Shown here one piece after another: positions 8,195-15,417 of a stretch of DNA of 64,000 bases. Made by a program: the position numbers and the translations under genes. Positions within the stretch are counted from its first letter, which is position 1, and each line of letters opens with the position of its first letter. Under the pieces are notes generated by a model. It was not told where the DNA came from. It did not search any database and saw only the letters and a list, made by a program, of their open reading frames with translations. This stretch comes from Arenibacter sp041392165. Lineage in GTDB: Bacteria; Bacteroidota; Bacteroidia; Flavobacteriales; Flavobacteriaceae. The stretch lies in contig JAWKMN010000003.1 in NCBI GenBank assembly GCA_041392165.1, positions 186,001-250,000 of the forward strand. The letters run 5' to 3'.

Positions 8195-9511
8195 ATGACG
8201 TTAGCCATACAGATTGTACAGTTTGTACTTATCATATCCATTTTGGTCATCCTCCATGAATTGGGCCATTTTCTTCCCGCAAAATATTTTAAGACCAAGG
8301 TAGAAAAGTTTTATTTGTTTTTTGATGTGAAGTTTTCCCTCTTTAAAAAGAAAATTGGGGATACGGAATATGGCATTGGCTGGTTGCCCTTGGGCGGTTA
8401 TGTAAAAATAGCCGGGATGATCGACGAGAGCATGGATACCGAGCAGATGAAGCAGGAACCAAAGCCCTGGGAATTTAGGAGTAAGCCGGCCTGGCAGCGG
8501 TTGATCATAATGACGGGAGGGGTAATCGTCAACTTTTTGTTGGCTTGGGTGATCTATACGGTGATGTTGGCCAGCAATGGGGACACTTATATTCCTTCGG
8601 ATAGCTTAAAATATGGTATTGTAGTAGATTCCATTGGGGAGCAACTGGGGTTGAAGACCGGCGATCAAATCTTGATGGTGGACGATAAAAAAACCAAAAA
8701 ATTCAACGAAGCGGTATTGGACATTATTTTGGGGGATGAGGTAACGGTGAATAGGGATGGGCGTGAAATTACAGTGCCCCTGTCCGATGAAGGAAAGGAG
8801 ACCGTTTTTTCCACTCAGGGAAAGAATTTCATGGGTTACCGATCAAAAGCCGTTATTTCTCAGGTAATAGATACTTCTGTAGCAAAAAGGGCCGGAATAA
8901 TGGACGGTGATGAAATTGTTGCAATAAACGGAAGTCCCGTTGGCTTTTGGGATGAATTTACCAATATTATAAAATCTTCTCCCAATAAGGAACTTTCTTT
9001 GCAGGTTAAAAGGGGCGGGGCATTGGAGACTTTGAAGCTCAAGGTTCCAAAGGAAGGGAAAATAGGAGTATATCCAGATATCGAGGATCTTAGGGTTACC
9101 GATAATTATAGTTTTTTGGAAGCCATCCCTGCGGGTTATAAGCGGACCATTCAGGTGTTGACAGATCAAATAAGGCAATTTAAGGTCATCTTTAATACCA
9201 AGACGGGTGCCTACAAACAGGTTAAGGGACCTATCGGAATTGTTGAATTGATGCCCGAAAAATGGAACTGGACTTTCTTTTGGAATTTTATGGCCATGTT
9301 CTCGGTATGGTTGGCATTTTTAAATATTCTGCCCATTCCGGCTTTGGACGGGGGGCATGTTATGTTTTTATTGTACGAAATAATTTCTGGCCGCAAGCCT
9401 AGTGAAAAGGTGTTGGAAACAGGTCAAATTATTGGTTTTGTACTACTTATGGGGCTTATGGCAGTCGTATTCGGAAACGATATCTGGAATATCATCAAGA
9501 AGTTTTTATAG
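8195..9511 (+). CDS. rseP: RIP metalloprotease RseP (site-2 protease)
   Basis: A 438-residue polytopic membrane zinc protease. The first membrane helix carries HELGH at residues 21-25. Two PDZ-like regions follow, and the C-terminal part has the second metal-ligand motif NILPIPALDGGH (Asp near 385). RseP/SpoIVFB-type enzymes cut transmembrane anti-sigma factors and remnant signal peptides within the membrane. The length and order of elements match the family. It is monocistronic and followed by the tRNA-Asn gene. Confidence 0.96.
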   Translation: MTLAIQIVQFVLIISILVILHELGHFLPAKYFKTKVEKFYLFFDVKFSLFKKKIGDTEYGIGWLPLGGYVKIAGMIDESMDTEQMKQEPKPWEFRSKPAWQRLIIMTGGVIVNFLLAWVIYTVMLASNGDTYIPSDSLKYGIVVDSIGEQLGLKTGDQILMVDDKKTKKFNEAVLDIILGDEVTVNRDGREITVPLSDEGKETVFSTQGKNFMGYRSKAVISQVIDTSVAKRAGIMDGDEIVAINGSPVGFWDEFTNIIKSSPNKELSLQVKRGGALETLKLKVPKEGKIGVYPDIEDLRVTDNYSFLEAIPAGYKRTIQVLTDQIRQFKVIFNTKTGAYKQVKGPIGIVELMPEKWNWTFFWNFMAMFSVWLAFLNILPIPALDGGHVMFLLYEIISGRKPSEKVLETGQIIGFVLLMGLMAVVFGNDIWNIIKKFL

Positions 9512-9558
9512 TAGGAGTAAATATTTTTAGGAATTGGGGGTAAAACAGTTATTTTTGT

Positions 9559-9588
9559 TTGGCGAATTTGAAAAAACATTTATCTTTG
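9559..9588 (+). promoter_or_regulatory. Consensus Bacteroidota promoter for tRNA-Asn
   Basis: TTG at 9559-9561, a spacer of exactly 19 bp, then TATCTTTG at 9581-9588, a full match to the TTG-N19-TAnnTTTG consensus of the phylum. The tRNA begins 27 bp after the -7 box, a normal leader. Confidence 0.8.
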
Positions 9589-9614
9589 CACCCGCTTAGG
9601 CAATAAAAATACAC

Positions 9615-9688
9615 TCCTCCTTAGCTCAGTTGGTTAGAGCATCTGACTGTTAATCAGAGGGTCCTTGGTTCGAGCCCAAGAGGGGGAG
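9615..9688 (+). tRNA. tRNA-Asn (anticodon GUU)
   Basis: The 74-nt cloverleaf can be drawn by hand: acceptor stem TCCTCCT (9615-9621) with AGGGGGA (9681-9687) containing one G-U pair, anticodon stem TCTGA/TCAGA around loop CTGTTAA (anticodon GTT), T stem CTTGG/CCAAG around TTCGAGC, and discriminator G9688. CCA is not encoded. The 3' half of the gene serves as the integration site of the element that follows and is repeated at 37221-37267. Confidence 0.97.
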
Positions 9689-9691
9689 CTT
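9645..9691 (+). repeat. Left attachment repeat (attL), part of tRNA-Asn
   Basis: This 47-bp segment starts in the anticodon stem of tRNA-Asn and runs to 3 bp past the discriminator base. It is identical to 37221-37267 in the same orientation. The bases on either side differ between the copies, which defines the repeat ends. Confidence 0.92.
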
Positions 9692-9698
9692 GATAATC

Positions 9699-9726
9699 AG
9701 GCAGTTACATGAAAATGTAGCTGCCT
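9699..9726 (+). terminator. Rho-independent terminator after tRNA-Asn (element side)
   Basis: A 12-bp stem AGGCAGTTACAT with ATGTAGCTGCCT (one G-U pair) and a GAAA loop, followed by a T run. It lies inside the element, so the element carries its own terminator for the tRNA transcript. The displaced chromosomal terminator is at 37277-37302. Confidence 0.85.
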
Positions 9727-9732
9727 TTTTTA

Positions 9733-9764
9733 ATTTTCAGCGTGCTTTCAGCGTGCTTTTTTTG
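9733..9764. repeat. Left copy of 32-bp element-end repeat with two 11-bp units
   Basis: This 32-bp sequence contains CAGCGTGCTTT twice in tandem (9738-9748 and 9749-9759). The same 32 bp recurs, in the same orientation, at 37093-37124 near the right end of the element. Paired short direct repeats near both att sites are what arm-type binding sites of a tyrosine integrase look like; that role is inferred. Confidence 0.75.
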
Positions 9765-9885
9765 AAACGGATTTTTTCAATTCTGTAGGTATTTACTAAA
9801 AAAAGGGAAAGTGTGTGCGGTATTCTTTTCTTTAATTTGAAAGCAAGACAAGGTAGATTCCTCACAGAATCCAATTCATCGTTTA

Positions 9886-10092
9886 TTAAGACCTTGACCG
9901 ATTATAATTATCAATTAACGCTTCAGATACGATTTTGGCCTTTTCATCGTCTATACAATCAAAAGTAATTTTTTGGGTGGTTGTATATTCTTTTAGCAGC
10001 TTTCTGACATCCTCAGCGGTCAGAAAACCATTATCCCTTAGGTTGCCCACTATATCACTATATCTATGCGACCTAAAACCATCTTCTAACAT
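9886..10092 (-). CDS. Small hypothetical protein
   Basis: A 68-residue soluble, charged protein, not recognised. Its N-terminal half (HRYSDIVGNLRDNGFLTAEDVRKLLKEY) looks helical, with an SAM/HTH-like turn. It lies 28 bp downstream of the RelE-type toxin on the same strand and may belong to that transcript. Its upstream region carries a degenerate copy of the leader motif seen before three genes further right (minus strand AAGTTTAAATATAGGAC). Confidence 0.5.
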   Translation of the reverse strand: MLEDGFRSHRYSDIVGNLRDNGFLTAEDVRKLLKEYTTTQKITFDCIDDEKAKIVSEALIDNYNRSRS

Positions 10093-10120
10093 GTCCTATA
10101 TTTAAACTTCAAATAGAATA

Positions 10121-10390
10121 TTACTTAGGAAAAACTTTATAAATATCATTGCGTTTCAGAAACCTTGCTAATTCGACACAATCAGTTTCTTTATAGAGTC
10201 CTAATCTATAATCGCCCATTCTTATTCGGTAAGCAATGGAGTAGCCCCTCATTTTTTTTACGCCAGTTATTTCTTCTAAACTTTTGGCAGCTTCAATTTC
10301 AAGAATCAATTTCTTTATTCTTGATTTTAACCCCTTGTCCTTGACTTTCTTAATGTCACTAAGAAAACTCTTTAGGAAGATAACTTTCAT
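10121..10390 (-). CDS. RelE/ParE family toxin
   Basis: An 89-residue basic protein with the RelE/ParE-fold pattern: an N-terminal strand (MKVIFLKSFLSDIKKV), two helices, then GYSIAYRIRMGDYRLGLYKE and a final strand pair. The conserved MRGYSIAYRIRMGDYRLGL block is typical of the family. Members either cut mRNA at the ribosome (RelE) or poison gyrase (ParE); which one cannot be told here. The start overlaps the antitoxin stop by 4 bp, giving the usual antitoxin-toxin order. The pair probably stabilises the mobile element. Confidence 0.85.
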   Translation of the reverse strand: MKVIFLKSFLSDIKKVKDKGLKSRIKKLILEIEAAKSLEEITGVKKMRGYSIAYRIRMGDYRLGLYKETDCVELARFLKRNDIYKVFPK

Positions 10391-10638
10391 TCGTCTAAGG
10401 CATTCATTACATCTTCTCTACTTACTGTTTCAGTCCTGTCTACTTGTTGCATTAGTAGGAGAAGTCCTAAATCTTCTTTTTCTTCATCCGAAAGAGCATT
10501 CAAGCGTTCTTTCTCTTTTTGTTCCACAAAAAATGATATTGCTTTTTCCATTAGAGCCTTTACGCTCATATTCTCAAATGCCGATAAGATTTTAAGTTTA
10601 GTCAAAATTGTTTCGTCAATGTCTATGTTTTTTTTCAT
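10387..10638 (-). CDS. Antitoxin of the RelE/ParE-type pair
   Basis: An 83-residue protein starting MKKNIDIDETILTKLKILS, a ribbon-helix-helix-like N-terminus, followed by an acidic helical tail (KEKERLNALSDEEKEDLG) that would wrap the toxin. The ATG at 10638 is preferred over one 21 bp further upstream because a -7 promoter box (TATATTTG, 10664-10657) overlaps that upstream codon. It is translationally coupled to the toxin by a 4-bp overlap. Autoregulation through the AT-rich palindromic upstream region is expected for such pairs. Confidence 0.8.
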   Translation of the reverse strand: MKKNIDIDETILTKLKILSAFENMSVKALMEKAISFFVEQKEKERLNALSDEEKEDLGLLLLMQQVDRTETVSREDVMNALDE

Positions 10639-10656
10639 GATCAACATTTTATAAAA

Positions 10657-10690
10657 CAAATATACAATAAATATACCATGTATATAATAT
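10657..10690 (-). promoter_or_regulatory. Promoter and possible operator of the toxin-antitoxin pair
   Basis: On the minus strand TATATTTG (10664-10657) matches TAnnTTTG. Directly upstream is a near-palindrome around TATACATGGTATA within a GTATAT-rich stretch, a plausible binding site for the antitoxin/toxin complex. Confidence 0.5.
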
Positions 10691-10775
10691 ACACATTACT
10701 TACTTTGAAATAGTCCGTAATTTTGACACTTCTTAAATGATTAGCAAATGTATCCTTCAAGTGAACTTTGGTAAA

Positions 10776-11567
10776 TCATTCTAGATGTCTAAGATAGGCA
10801 TCGGGATTATTTAAAAATGACCTTGTTATTGAATAATGATCAGTATCCTCAAAATCAACTTTTTTCATACCATCATCAGAAATTTGGTAAATTGTCGCCC
10901 CTGGATAGGCCATTAGCATAGGGGAATGAGTGGCTACAATGAACTGTGATATGTTGTGCCTAAGATGTTCCTTGATGAAGTATAGCAACGAAAGCTGCTT
11001 GGACGGGGACAGTGCAGCTTCAGGTTCGTCCAATAAATATATTCCACGTTGATTGATTTTATCGTTCATTATTTTAAAGTAGGCCTCGCCATGAGAGAAA
11101 CCTTGCAGGTCTTGACCATAGTTCTTGTACATATTGTGTATCTGATAGTTCGAATTATCGCGCATTGATCTAAGAACATGGTCTGGGACATCTCCTTTAA
11201 TATCTTCGAAAAAGGTAGAAAGTCTGTTATCTTCATTTTGTATGCCGTTCAACAAATTTCCAAAATCCTCCGCCCTCAAAAAGAATCCGCGCGGTCTATC
11301 TATCGCCCACTCAATAGATAAGTAATCCATTAATATTCTAGCGGCTTCGAAGCCCCTCTTACTATAAGAAGAACCGTCCATGTTCGGTAGTTGAAGTCTA
11401 AATGCAATTGTCTCCAATAGAGTCGATTTACCTGTTCCATTATCTCCTATAATAAAAGTGATCGGATTCGAAAAATCCAATTCCTTGGCATATTTAACCG
11501 CAGATATGTCAAAAGGAAACGGTTGTTCCCGGGGACAATCAATACTTACTTTGGATATATAAGACAC
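10776..11567 (-). CDS. AAA/ABC-type ATPase (COG3910-like)
   Basis: A 263-residue cytosolic ATPase. Walker A is GDNGTGKS at residues 41-48, the ABC-like signature FSHGE near 157-161, Walker B LLDEPE at 178-183, and the switch His in ATHSP near 214. The compact layout without a long coiled coil fits the stand-alone OLD/SMC-like ATPases often found on mobile elements, some of which act with a nuclease in defence. No nuclease partner lies beside it, although a GIY-YIG-like gene is two genes upstream. Its precise role is unknown. Confidence 0.82.
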   Translation of the reverse strand: MSYISKVSIDCPREQPFPFDISAVKYAKELDFSNPITFIIGDNGTGKSTLLETIAFRLQLPNMDGSSYSKRGFEAARILMDYLSIEWAIDRPRGFFLRAEDFGNLLNGIQNEDNRLSTFFEDIKGDVPDHVLRSMRDNSNYQIHNMYKNYGQDLQGFSHGEAYFKIMNDKINQRGIYLLDEPEAALSPSKQLSLLYFIKEHLRHNISQFIVATHSPMLMAYPGATIYQISDDGMKKVDFEDTDHYSITRSFLNNPDAYLRHLE

Positions 11568-11599
11568 TTTTCAGATTAATTTACAATTTGGTTAATCGT

Positions 11600-11824
11600 T
11601 TATTTAAACTTAGATTCTTCTAACTGGTATCTATCTGACAATTCATTCAATTTGTGAACTATTGGAATAAATGTTTTAGATATTATTACAAACTTACCAT
11701 TAAACCAAATTTTGAATGCATTATATCCTTCAAGTGTTTTGCCATAGGATATCTTAGCTTCAACCGTTTCGTATTGATCAGTGAAGACAAAGGTTTTGCC
11801 GTTTTTTAATTCTAACTCGGACAT
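11600..11824 (-). CDS. Small hypothetical protein
   Basis: A 74-residue protein, not recognised. It looks like a small all-beta domain (MSELELKNGKTFVFTDQYET ... YNAFKIWFNGKFVIISK) with a helical C-terminus. It has its own leader copy of the 18-bp motif AAAGTTCAAATAAAGGAT ending 7 bp before the ATG, and it sits between the GIY-YIG-like gene and the ATPase on the same strand. Confidence 0.6.
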   Translation of the reverse strand: MSELELKNGKTFVFTDQYETVEAKISYGKTLEGYNAFKIWFNGKFVIISKTFIPIVHKLNELSDRYQLEESKFK

Positions 11825-11851
11825 ATTTTCTATCCTTTATTTGAACTTTGG

Positions 11852-12238
11852 TTAACCTTGGCGTTTTGATTTAATGACCGGTTCCAACTTTTTCTCTAGA
11901 TACATTTCAACCGAAGCTAACCAATGGTAGTTGTTTGGGTCTATCAAATTAAAAAGTAAGACTTTGGCCTTTTTATTTTCTTTTAAGGACTTCATTTCTA
12001 AATATTCATTTCTAGTGTTATCCCTAATATGTTCTAGTGCTCTTTTTCGGCTATTTGTCAAATGTCTTCCAACCTTAATCACCTTATCTTCAAAATAGAA
12101 AACATAGACACCTGGGTGATAAATATACTTTTTATCAGAACTAGCTAAATTCAATAGATTTTCTGTGATAATGATGAACCTATCTGATATAGAGCCGAAT
12201 TCATTATTAAATTCATGTTCAATTTCTTGTAGTGTCAT
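11852..12238 (-). CDS. GIY-YIG-like nuclease domain protein
   Basis: A 128-residue protein with a divergent GIY-YIG pattern: GVYVFYF (residues 43-49) in place of GIY, KVGR (55-58) in place of YIG, Arg64/Arg66, His70 and a late Glu (E111 or E115) in VEMYLEKKL. GIY-YIG domains cut DNA with one metal ion. Some short versions belong to repair enzymes or restriction and homing nucleases. The assignment rests on motif spacing alone. Its neighbours are orphan genes with a shared leader. Confidence 0.6.
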   Translation of the reverse strand: MTLQEIEHEFNNEFGSISDRFIIITENLLNLASSDKKYIYHPGVYVFYFEDKVIKVGRHLTNSRKRALEHIRDNTRNEYLEMKSLKENKKAKVLLFNLIDPNNYHWLASVEMYLEKKLEPVIKSKRQG

Positions 12239-12258
12239 TTTAATCCTTTATTTGAACT

Positions 12259-12828
12259 TTATTGTAAATTATATCTATTTGAAGCGTATAGTTCAATAGC
12301 CTTCAAATAATCTTTAGAACCGTTCATTGTCATATCTTCTACGAAGCCATCTAAATCATGATGATTATTCTTTATCCAACTAACTAGCGAGTCTTTCTCT
12401 TGGTTCCAAACTTCCCAATTTACATCAATGTATTCTAATTCCTCAAGCTTTGAAATTTTCCCTGAAGTAAAAGATACTTTGACCTTAAAAACCAAAGGAT
12501 TGTTCTTTAAAAACTCATTGCGAACATTATCTTGGGCAACAGTCACGATAATATCATTGTTCTTTTCGTCTAATTCAACGATTTTATAGGATGGTTTAAA
12601 TATGGAATCCCATTTAAAAAAATCATAAAAACTGTCATGGTTATAAGGTGTTTCGTAATCTCCGGAAATTATTGTGACACTATCATTTATTATAGCTTTT
12701 ATTTCATTGTATTTGCCTGAATCAAAAGCATTGTAATATCTACTTACAGTTTCTTTATGACTTAATTTCTGTTCGTTACATCCCGTTAAGAAATACAAAA
12801 GAAATAGTATGAGAAAGGTGTTTTTCAT
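12259..12828 (-). CDS. Lipoprotein of unknown function, possibly NTF2/SnoaL-like
   Basis: A 189-residue protein with a lipoprotein signal peptide, the lipobox Cys being residue 17 (FLTGC). The start of the mature part (ETVSRYYNAFDSGKYNEIKAI) resembles the opening helices of NTF2/SnoaL-like folds, and the later strands (SYKIVELDEKNNDIIVTV) would fit such a cone-shaped sheet. No catalytic residues can be proposed. It is the first of three genes that share the 18-bp leader. Confidence 0.6.
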   Translation of the reverse strand: MKNTFLILFLLYFLTGCNEQKLSHKETVSRYYNAFDSGKYNEIKAIINDSVTIISGDYETPYNHDSFYDFFKWDSIFKPSYKIVELDEKNNDIIVTVAQDNVRNEFLKNNPLVFKVKVSFTSGKISKLEELEYIDVNWEVWNQEKDSLVSWIKNNHHDLDGFVEDMTMNGSKDYLKAIELYASNRYNLQ

Positions 12829-13008
12829 TGATCCTTTATTTGAACTTTATCTATTCCTCAATATTCATTCTAAAATAAAACAAATAAGTGTGGGTCTGGA
12901 GTTATTTCGTAAACCCCTCAAATGTTAATAAATTTTGCGACATTTTAGCGTGATATTTGGTAATAATTAGTGAACTTACAGTATATATATTTAATAAAAT
13001 AGAAGATT

Positions 13009-13140
13009 ATGGGAATTAAACCAGGACCAAAAAGGATTGCGGATTCAACAGGAAAACCAGATAGGCGTCAACGAGATAATAAGGAGACTCCTAAAAATAC
13101 GCCATCACTAAAACCTCACAAGCATAAGAAAGGTGATTAA
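13009..13140 (+). CDS. Possible small basic protein (43 aa)
   Basis: An ORF of 43 codons (MGIKPGPKRIADSTGKPDRR at the start) within the otherwise empty 477-bp gap between 12829 and 13305. The product is very rich in Lys, Arg, Pro and Asp, without hydrophobic core residues, so it would be disordered. The start is preceded by an A/G-rich stretch (AATAGAAGATT). It might be a short nucleic-acid-binding protein. Coding status is not proven. Confidence 0.4.
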   Translation: MGIKPGPKRIADSTGKPDRRQRDNKETPKNTPSLKPHKHKKGD

Positions 13141-13305
13141 CCATTATTTTAATGAAGACGTGAAATTGTCGTTTGTTTCAACTTTTAAAGAAACTAAAAA
13201 TCGCAGAGCATAATAAACTCCTTACAAAAAGTGCATTCCGTAAAGAGGCTAAGTTTTAAAACCCAAATTTACCTACCCCTCAAAGCCCTATGAGTAAGAA
13301 ACAAG

Positions 13306-13638
13306 TCAGTGAAAACACCAAATTATTCTACCTTTTTTTATCCAAAAATGACTTTTACAACCCTTCAGCCTATGTATCGATGGCGCTATATTAACTCTAT
13401 TCCTAATCATAGTATAACTCCATCTCGGAGACTCGTCCTCCATTAAGTTTAAATGTATTACTTTGTCGCACCCACAAGGGCATTTAAAGAACAGCAACCA
13501 TGAACTCTTAATACTCCCAACAATATAAAGTATTCTGCGAGCGGGATATTCAGGAATGTCTTCGACATATCTAAAAGTATACCTATTCCATGGAAAATGG
13601 GTTGAAATATTCTGGATTATATTCCTCAGTGCTCTCAT
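13306..13638 (-). CDS. DUF6527 family zinc-binding protein of the ubiquitin-like operon
   Basis: A 110-residue protein with the DUF6527 pattern: FRYVEDIPE, then a CPCGC cluster (Cys53, 55, 57), LNLM, a central Trp, GCKSHFWI (Cys94, His97) and IIWC (Cys108). The Cys/His set predicts a zinc ribbon or treble-clef fold. DUF6527 genes are known companions of bacterial multiubiquitin/E2/JAB-E1 operons, where a substrate-recognition or E3-like role has been suggested but, as far as I know, not shown. Its ATG overlaps the stop of the JAB-E1 gene by 4 bp. It is the last gene of the operon. Confidence 0.85.
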   Translation of the reverse strand: MRALRNIIQNISTHFPWNRYTFRYVEDIPEYPARRILYIVGSIKSSWLLFFKCPCGCDKVIHLNLMEDESPRWSYTMIRNRVNIAPSIHRLKGCKSHFWIKKGRIIWCFH

Positions 13639-15011
13639 AACCCTGGTACGTCTAAAAAAGGCTTCTGATCACCAAGGCCAACCTTTTTGGCTAGATAATC
13701 GTCAGGAACTCCATCACAATCGTGGAAAATCATATCTTCAGATAGAGACAACCAGGTTACCGCTCTTTCACTCGGTGCATACCCCTTATATTGGTGTATC
13801 CTATTCAAAAAGTCGTTAACGCAGAAACTGGATACGAACATGTTTACACTGATAACAGCAGGGCTTTCAACATTGACATTGACAATGTACTTTTCCTTAA
13901 GTCTCATTTCATATTCATCATTATTTTCACGCTTCAATGTTGCTGCCTCTAGACCCTTTATGCTATAAACACCTCTGGAAAGAAGGGATGATCCTCCGGG
14001 CTGGATAAAATGGACAGCGCCATTAATTTGATTAATACCACCAAGGCCATCAGCCTCCAGCTTTATTCCTATATCAAAATATGGGATACAGTAAAATGTG
14101 GAAATCTGATTTAACAGATGTCTTCCATCAATGCTGTCAACACATCCAAAAATGACATCACAACTTATAAGCGCTATGATTGAGTCCCTCGAATCATATA
14201 AATTATCTGTATAGGATACTACTTCTGTCTCAAATCCAATTTTTTTGATGGCTTCCTTTATTACATCGACCTTAAAGGATTCTGTTTCTGCATGACACTT
14301 GTATGTATTTAATATTCTGTTTAAATTTTTAAGTTCTACGATGTCCGGGTCTATCATTATAATCTTGCCCATACCAAGACGTACCAATTGCTCTATTAAA
14401 GGAGATCCAGTACCGGAAGCACCTACCACGCCAACTACCATATTTTTAAGCAATTCGCTTGTGCCAAGGCCGAATGATTGAATATTTCTGATAGCCATGC
14501 CCGGATTCACATCCGATTTGGTTCGACAAAATATGTTAATAGTATCTCCGGCTACCATAATTCGTTCGAAATCTTGAAAATTGTTGTCTTCACCGATGAC
14601 CCTACCGAAAAATTTTCCATTGGGCAAGGCAACAACGCTTCCATGAGGATGTTCACCATCAATCCATCCGTAAATAGAAGGGAATAACTTCCAGTCGGAA
14701 GTATCATCCAATTCGGAAAAACGATTGAAGCCTCCAGGGTGACTATGGAACTTCACAACACTTAGCTTTAGTTTGGCCGCTTTTTCAATTAATGGAATAA
14801 GTGATTCTGTTTTCCAGTTCACATAATCCGGTGAGCGTCTACATTGGTCATATGGGATGTCGAAAACTTCGTGAACACAAAGGATAATTAATTCATCACC
14901 TTTATGATGCCCGCACAAAGCTATGGATACTGCCTCCATATTATCACTTGGGAAAAGATGTTTTTTCATTTGTTTGGCATGCTTACCTGAAATTCTAAGC
15001 TGGTACTTCAT
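13635..15011 (-). CDS. JAB deubiquitinase-E1 (ThiF) fusion protein of a ubiquitin-like system
   Basis: A 458-residue two-domain protein. The N-terminal JAB/MPN domain has Glu26 and a perfect JAMM motif HxHx7SxxD (His89, His91, Ser99, Asp102), so it should be an active zinc isopeptidase that removes or matures the ubiquitin-like protein. From about residue 190 follows a ThiF/E1 adenylating domain with GASGTGS (197-203), MIDPD (219-223) and the LNR Arg (232). Where related E1/ThiF proteins often carry Cys pairs after the PG turn, this one has PGGSSLLS (338-345), Ser replacing Cys. It overlaps the E2 gene by 17 bp. The fusion of E1 and deubiquitinase is characteristic of bacterial 6E/Bub-type operons. 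Confidence 0.9.
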   Translation of the reverse strand: MKYQLRISGKHAKQMKKHLFPSDNMEAVSIALCGHHKGDELIILCVHEVFDIPYDQCRRSPDYVNWKTESLIPLIEKAAKLKLSVVKFHSHPGGFNRFSELDDTSDWKLFPSIYGWIDGEHPHGSVVALPNGKFFGRVIGEDNNFQDFERIMVAGDTINIFCRTKSDVNPGMAIRNIQSFGLGTSELLKNMVVGVVGASGTGSPLIEQLVRLGMGKIIMIDPDIVELKNLNRILNTYKCHAETESFKVDVIKEAIKKIGFETEVVSYTDNLYDSRDSIIALISCDVIFGCVDSIDGRHLLNQISTFYCIPYFDIGIKLEADGLGGINQINGAVHFIQPGGSSLLSRGVYSIKGLEAATLKRENNDEYEMRLKEKYIVNVNVESPAVISVNMFVSSFCVNDFLNRIHQYKGYAPSERAVTWLSLSEDMIFHDCDGVPDDYLAKKVGLGDQKPFLDVPGL

Positions 15012-15417
15012 ATGGGATTTTATTAAATTCTCTTTGTAGCCAATTTTCGATTAGTGCGAAGTGGGTTGAAATATTGTCAACACCTTCACGCCATGGATTT
15101 TTCAAAGTCCTATGTCTGGACCATCTTTGCCAGGTTTTATTATCCAAGGTCAAGGTTGCCAAGGCACCTATGCGATGTCCGTCTTTCCTAGATATTGCAG
15201 GTGAAAAATATACCATATCCAATTGGGCCCTTGGATAAGCGGACGGAATGTTAATAGCAGCAGTTACATGTTTCTGTACATAACCATTTGGAAGTTCAAA
15301 ATTGTGTATTAGAACCCAGAGCTGACCTTTTTCTTTTACAGTTTCCCAAGGAAAACCAAGGGTTTGTAAAAATCCTTGGTCCTCATCGGATAAATCAAAT
15401 TCATGTCTGGTTTCCAT
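14995..15417 (-). CDS. E2/UBC-like conjugating protein without cysteine
   Basis: A 140-residue protein of the prokaryotic E2 family E type: IPSAYPRAQLDMVYFSP (57-73) matches the E2 sheet and PxxYP region, and WQRWSRHR (96-103) lies where the active-site Cys of classical E2s would be. The protein contains no Cys at all, so a thioester cannot form; Ser100 is a candidate nucleophile for an ester intermediate. It acts between the E1 domain and the target protein. The start codon overlaps the upstream Ubl stop by one base (TAATG), giving tight coupling. Confidence 0.87.
   Translation of the reverse strand: METRHEFDLSDEDQGFLQTLGFPWETVKEKGQLWVLIHNFELPNGYVQKHVTAAINIPSAYPRAQLDMVYFSPAISRKDGHRIGALATLTLDNKTWQRWSRHRTLKNPWREGVDNISTHFALIENWLQREFNKIPYEVPA

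Larger units (their letters stand above)
11832..12848 (-). repeat. 18-bp leader repeat in front of three consecutive genes
   Basis: The minus-strand sequence AAAGTTCAAATAAAGGAT occurs exactly at 11849-11832, 12260-12243 and 12848-12831. Each copy ends 2 to 7 bp before the ATG of a gene (starts 11824, 12238 and 12828). The AAAGGA core could be the ribosome-binding site. In the second case the upstream stop codon lies within the repeat. A 14-bp inverted copy (AAAGTTCAAATAAA, plus strand) lies at 19201-19214, upstream of the serine recombinase. Degenerate copies precede the genes at 10092 and 11567. Confidence 0.75.

Noticed and set aside
10776..12238. ATPase plus GIY-YIG-like protein as a two-gene nuclease defence system.
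   Set aside because: An unrelated small gene with its own leader lies between them and each gene appears to have its own translation signal. There is no evidence that they form a unit.
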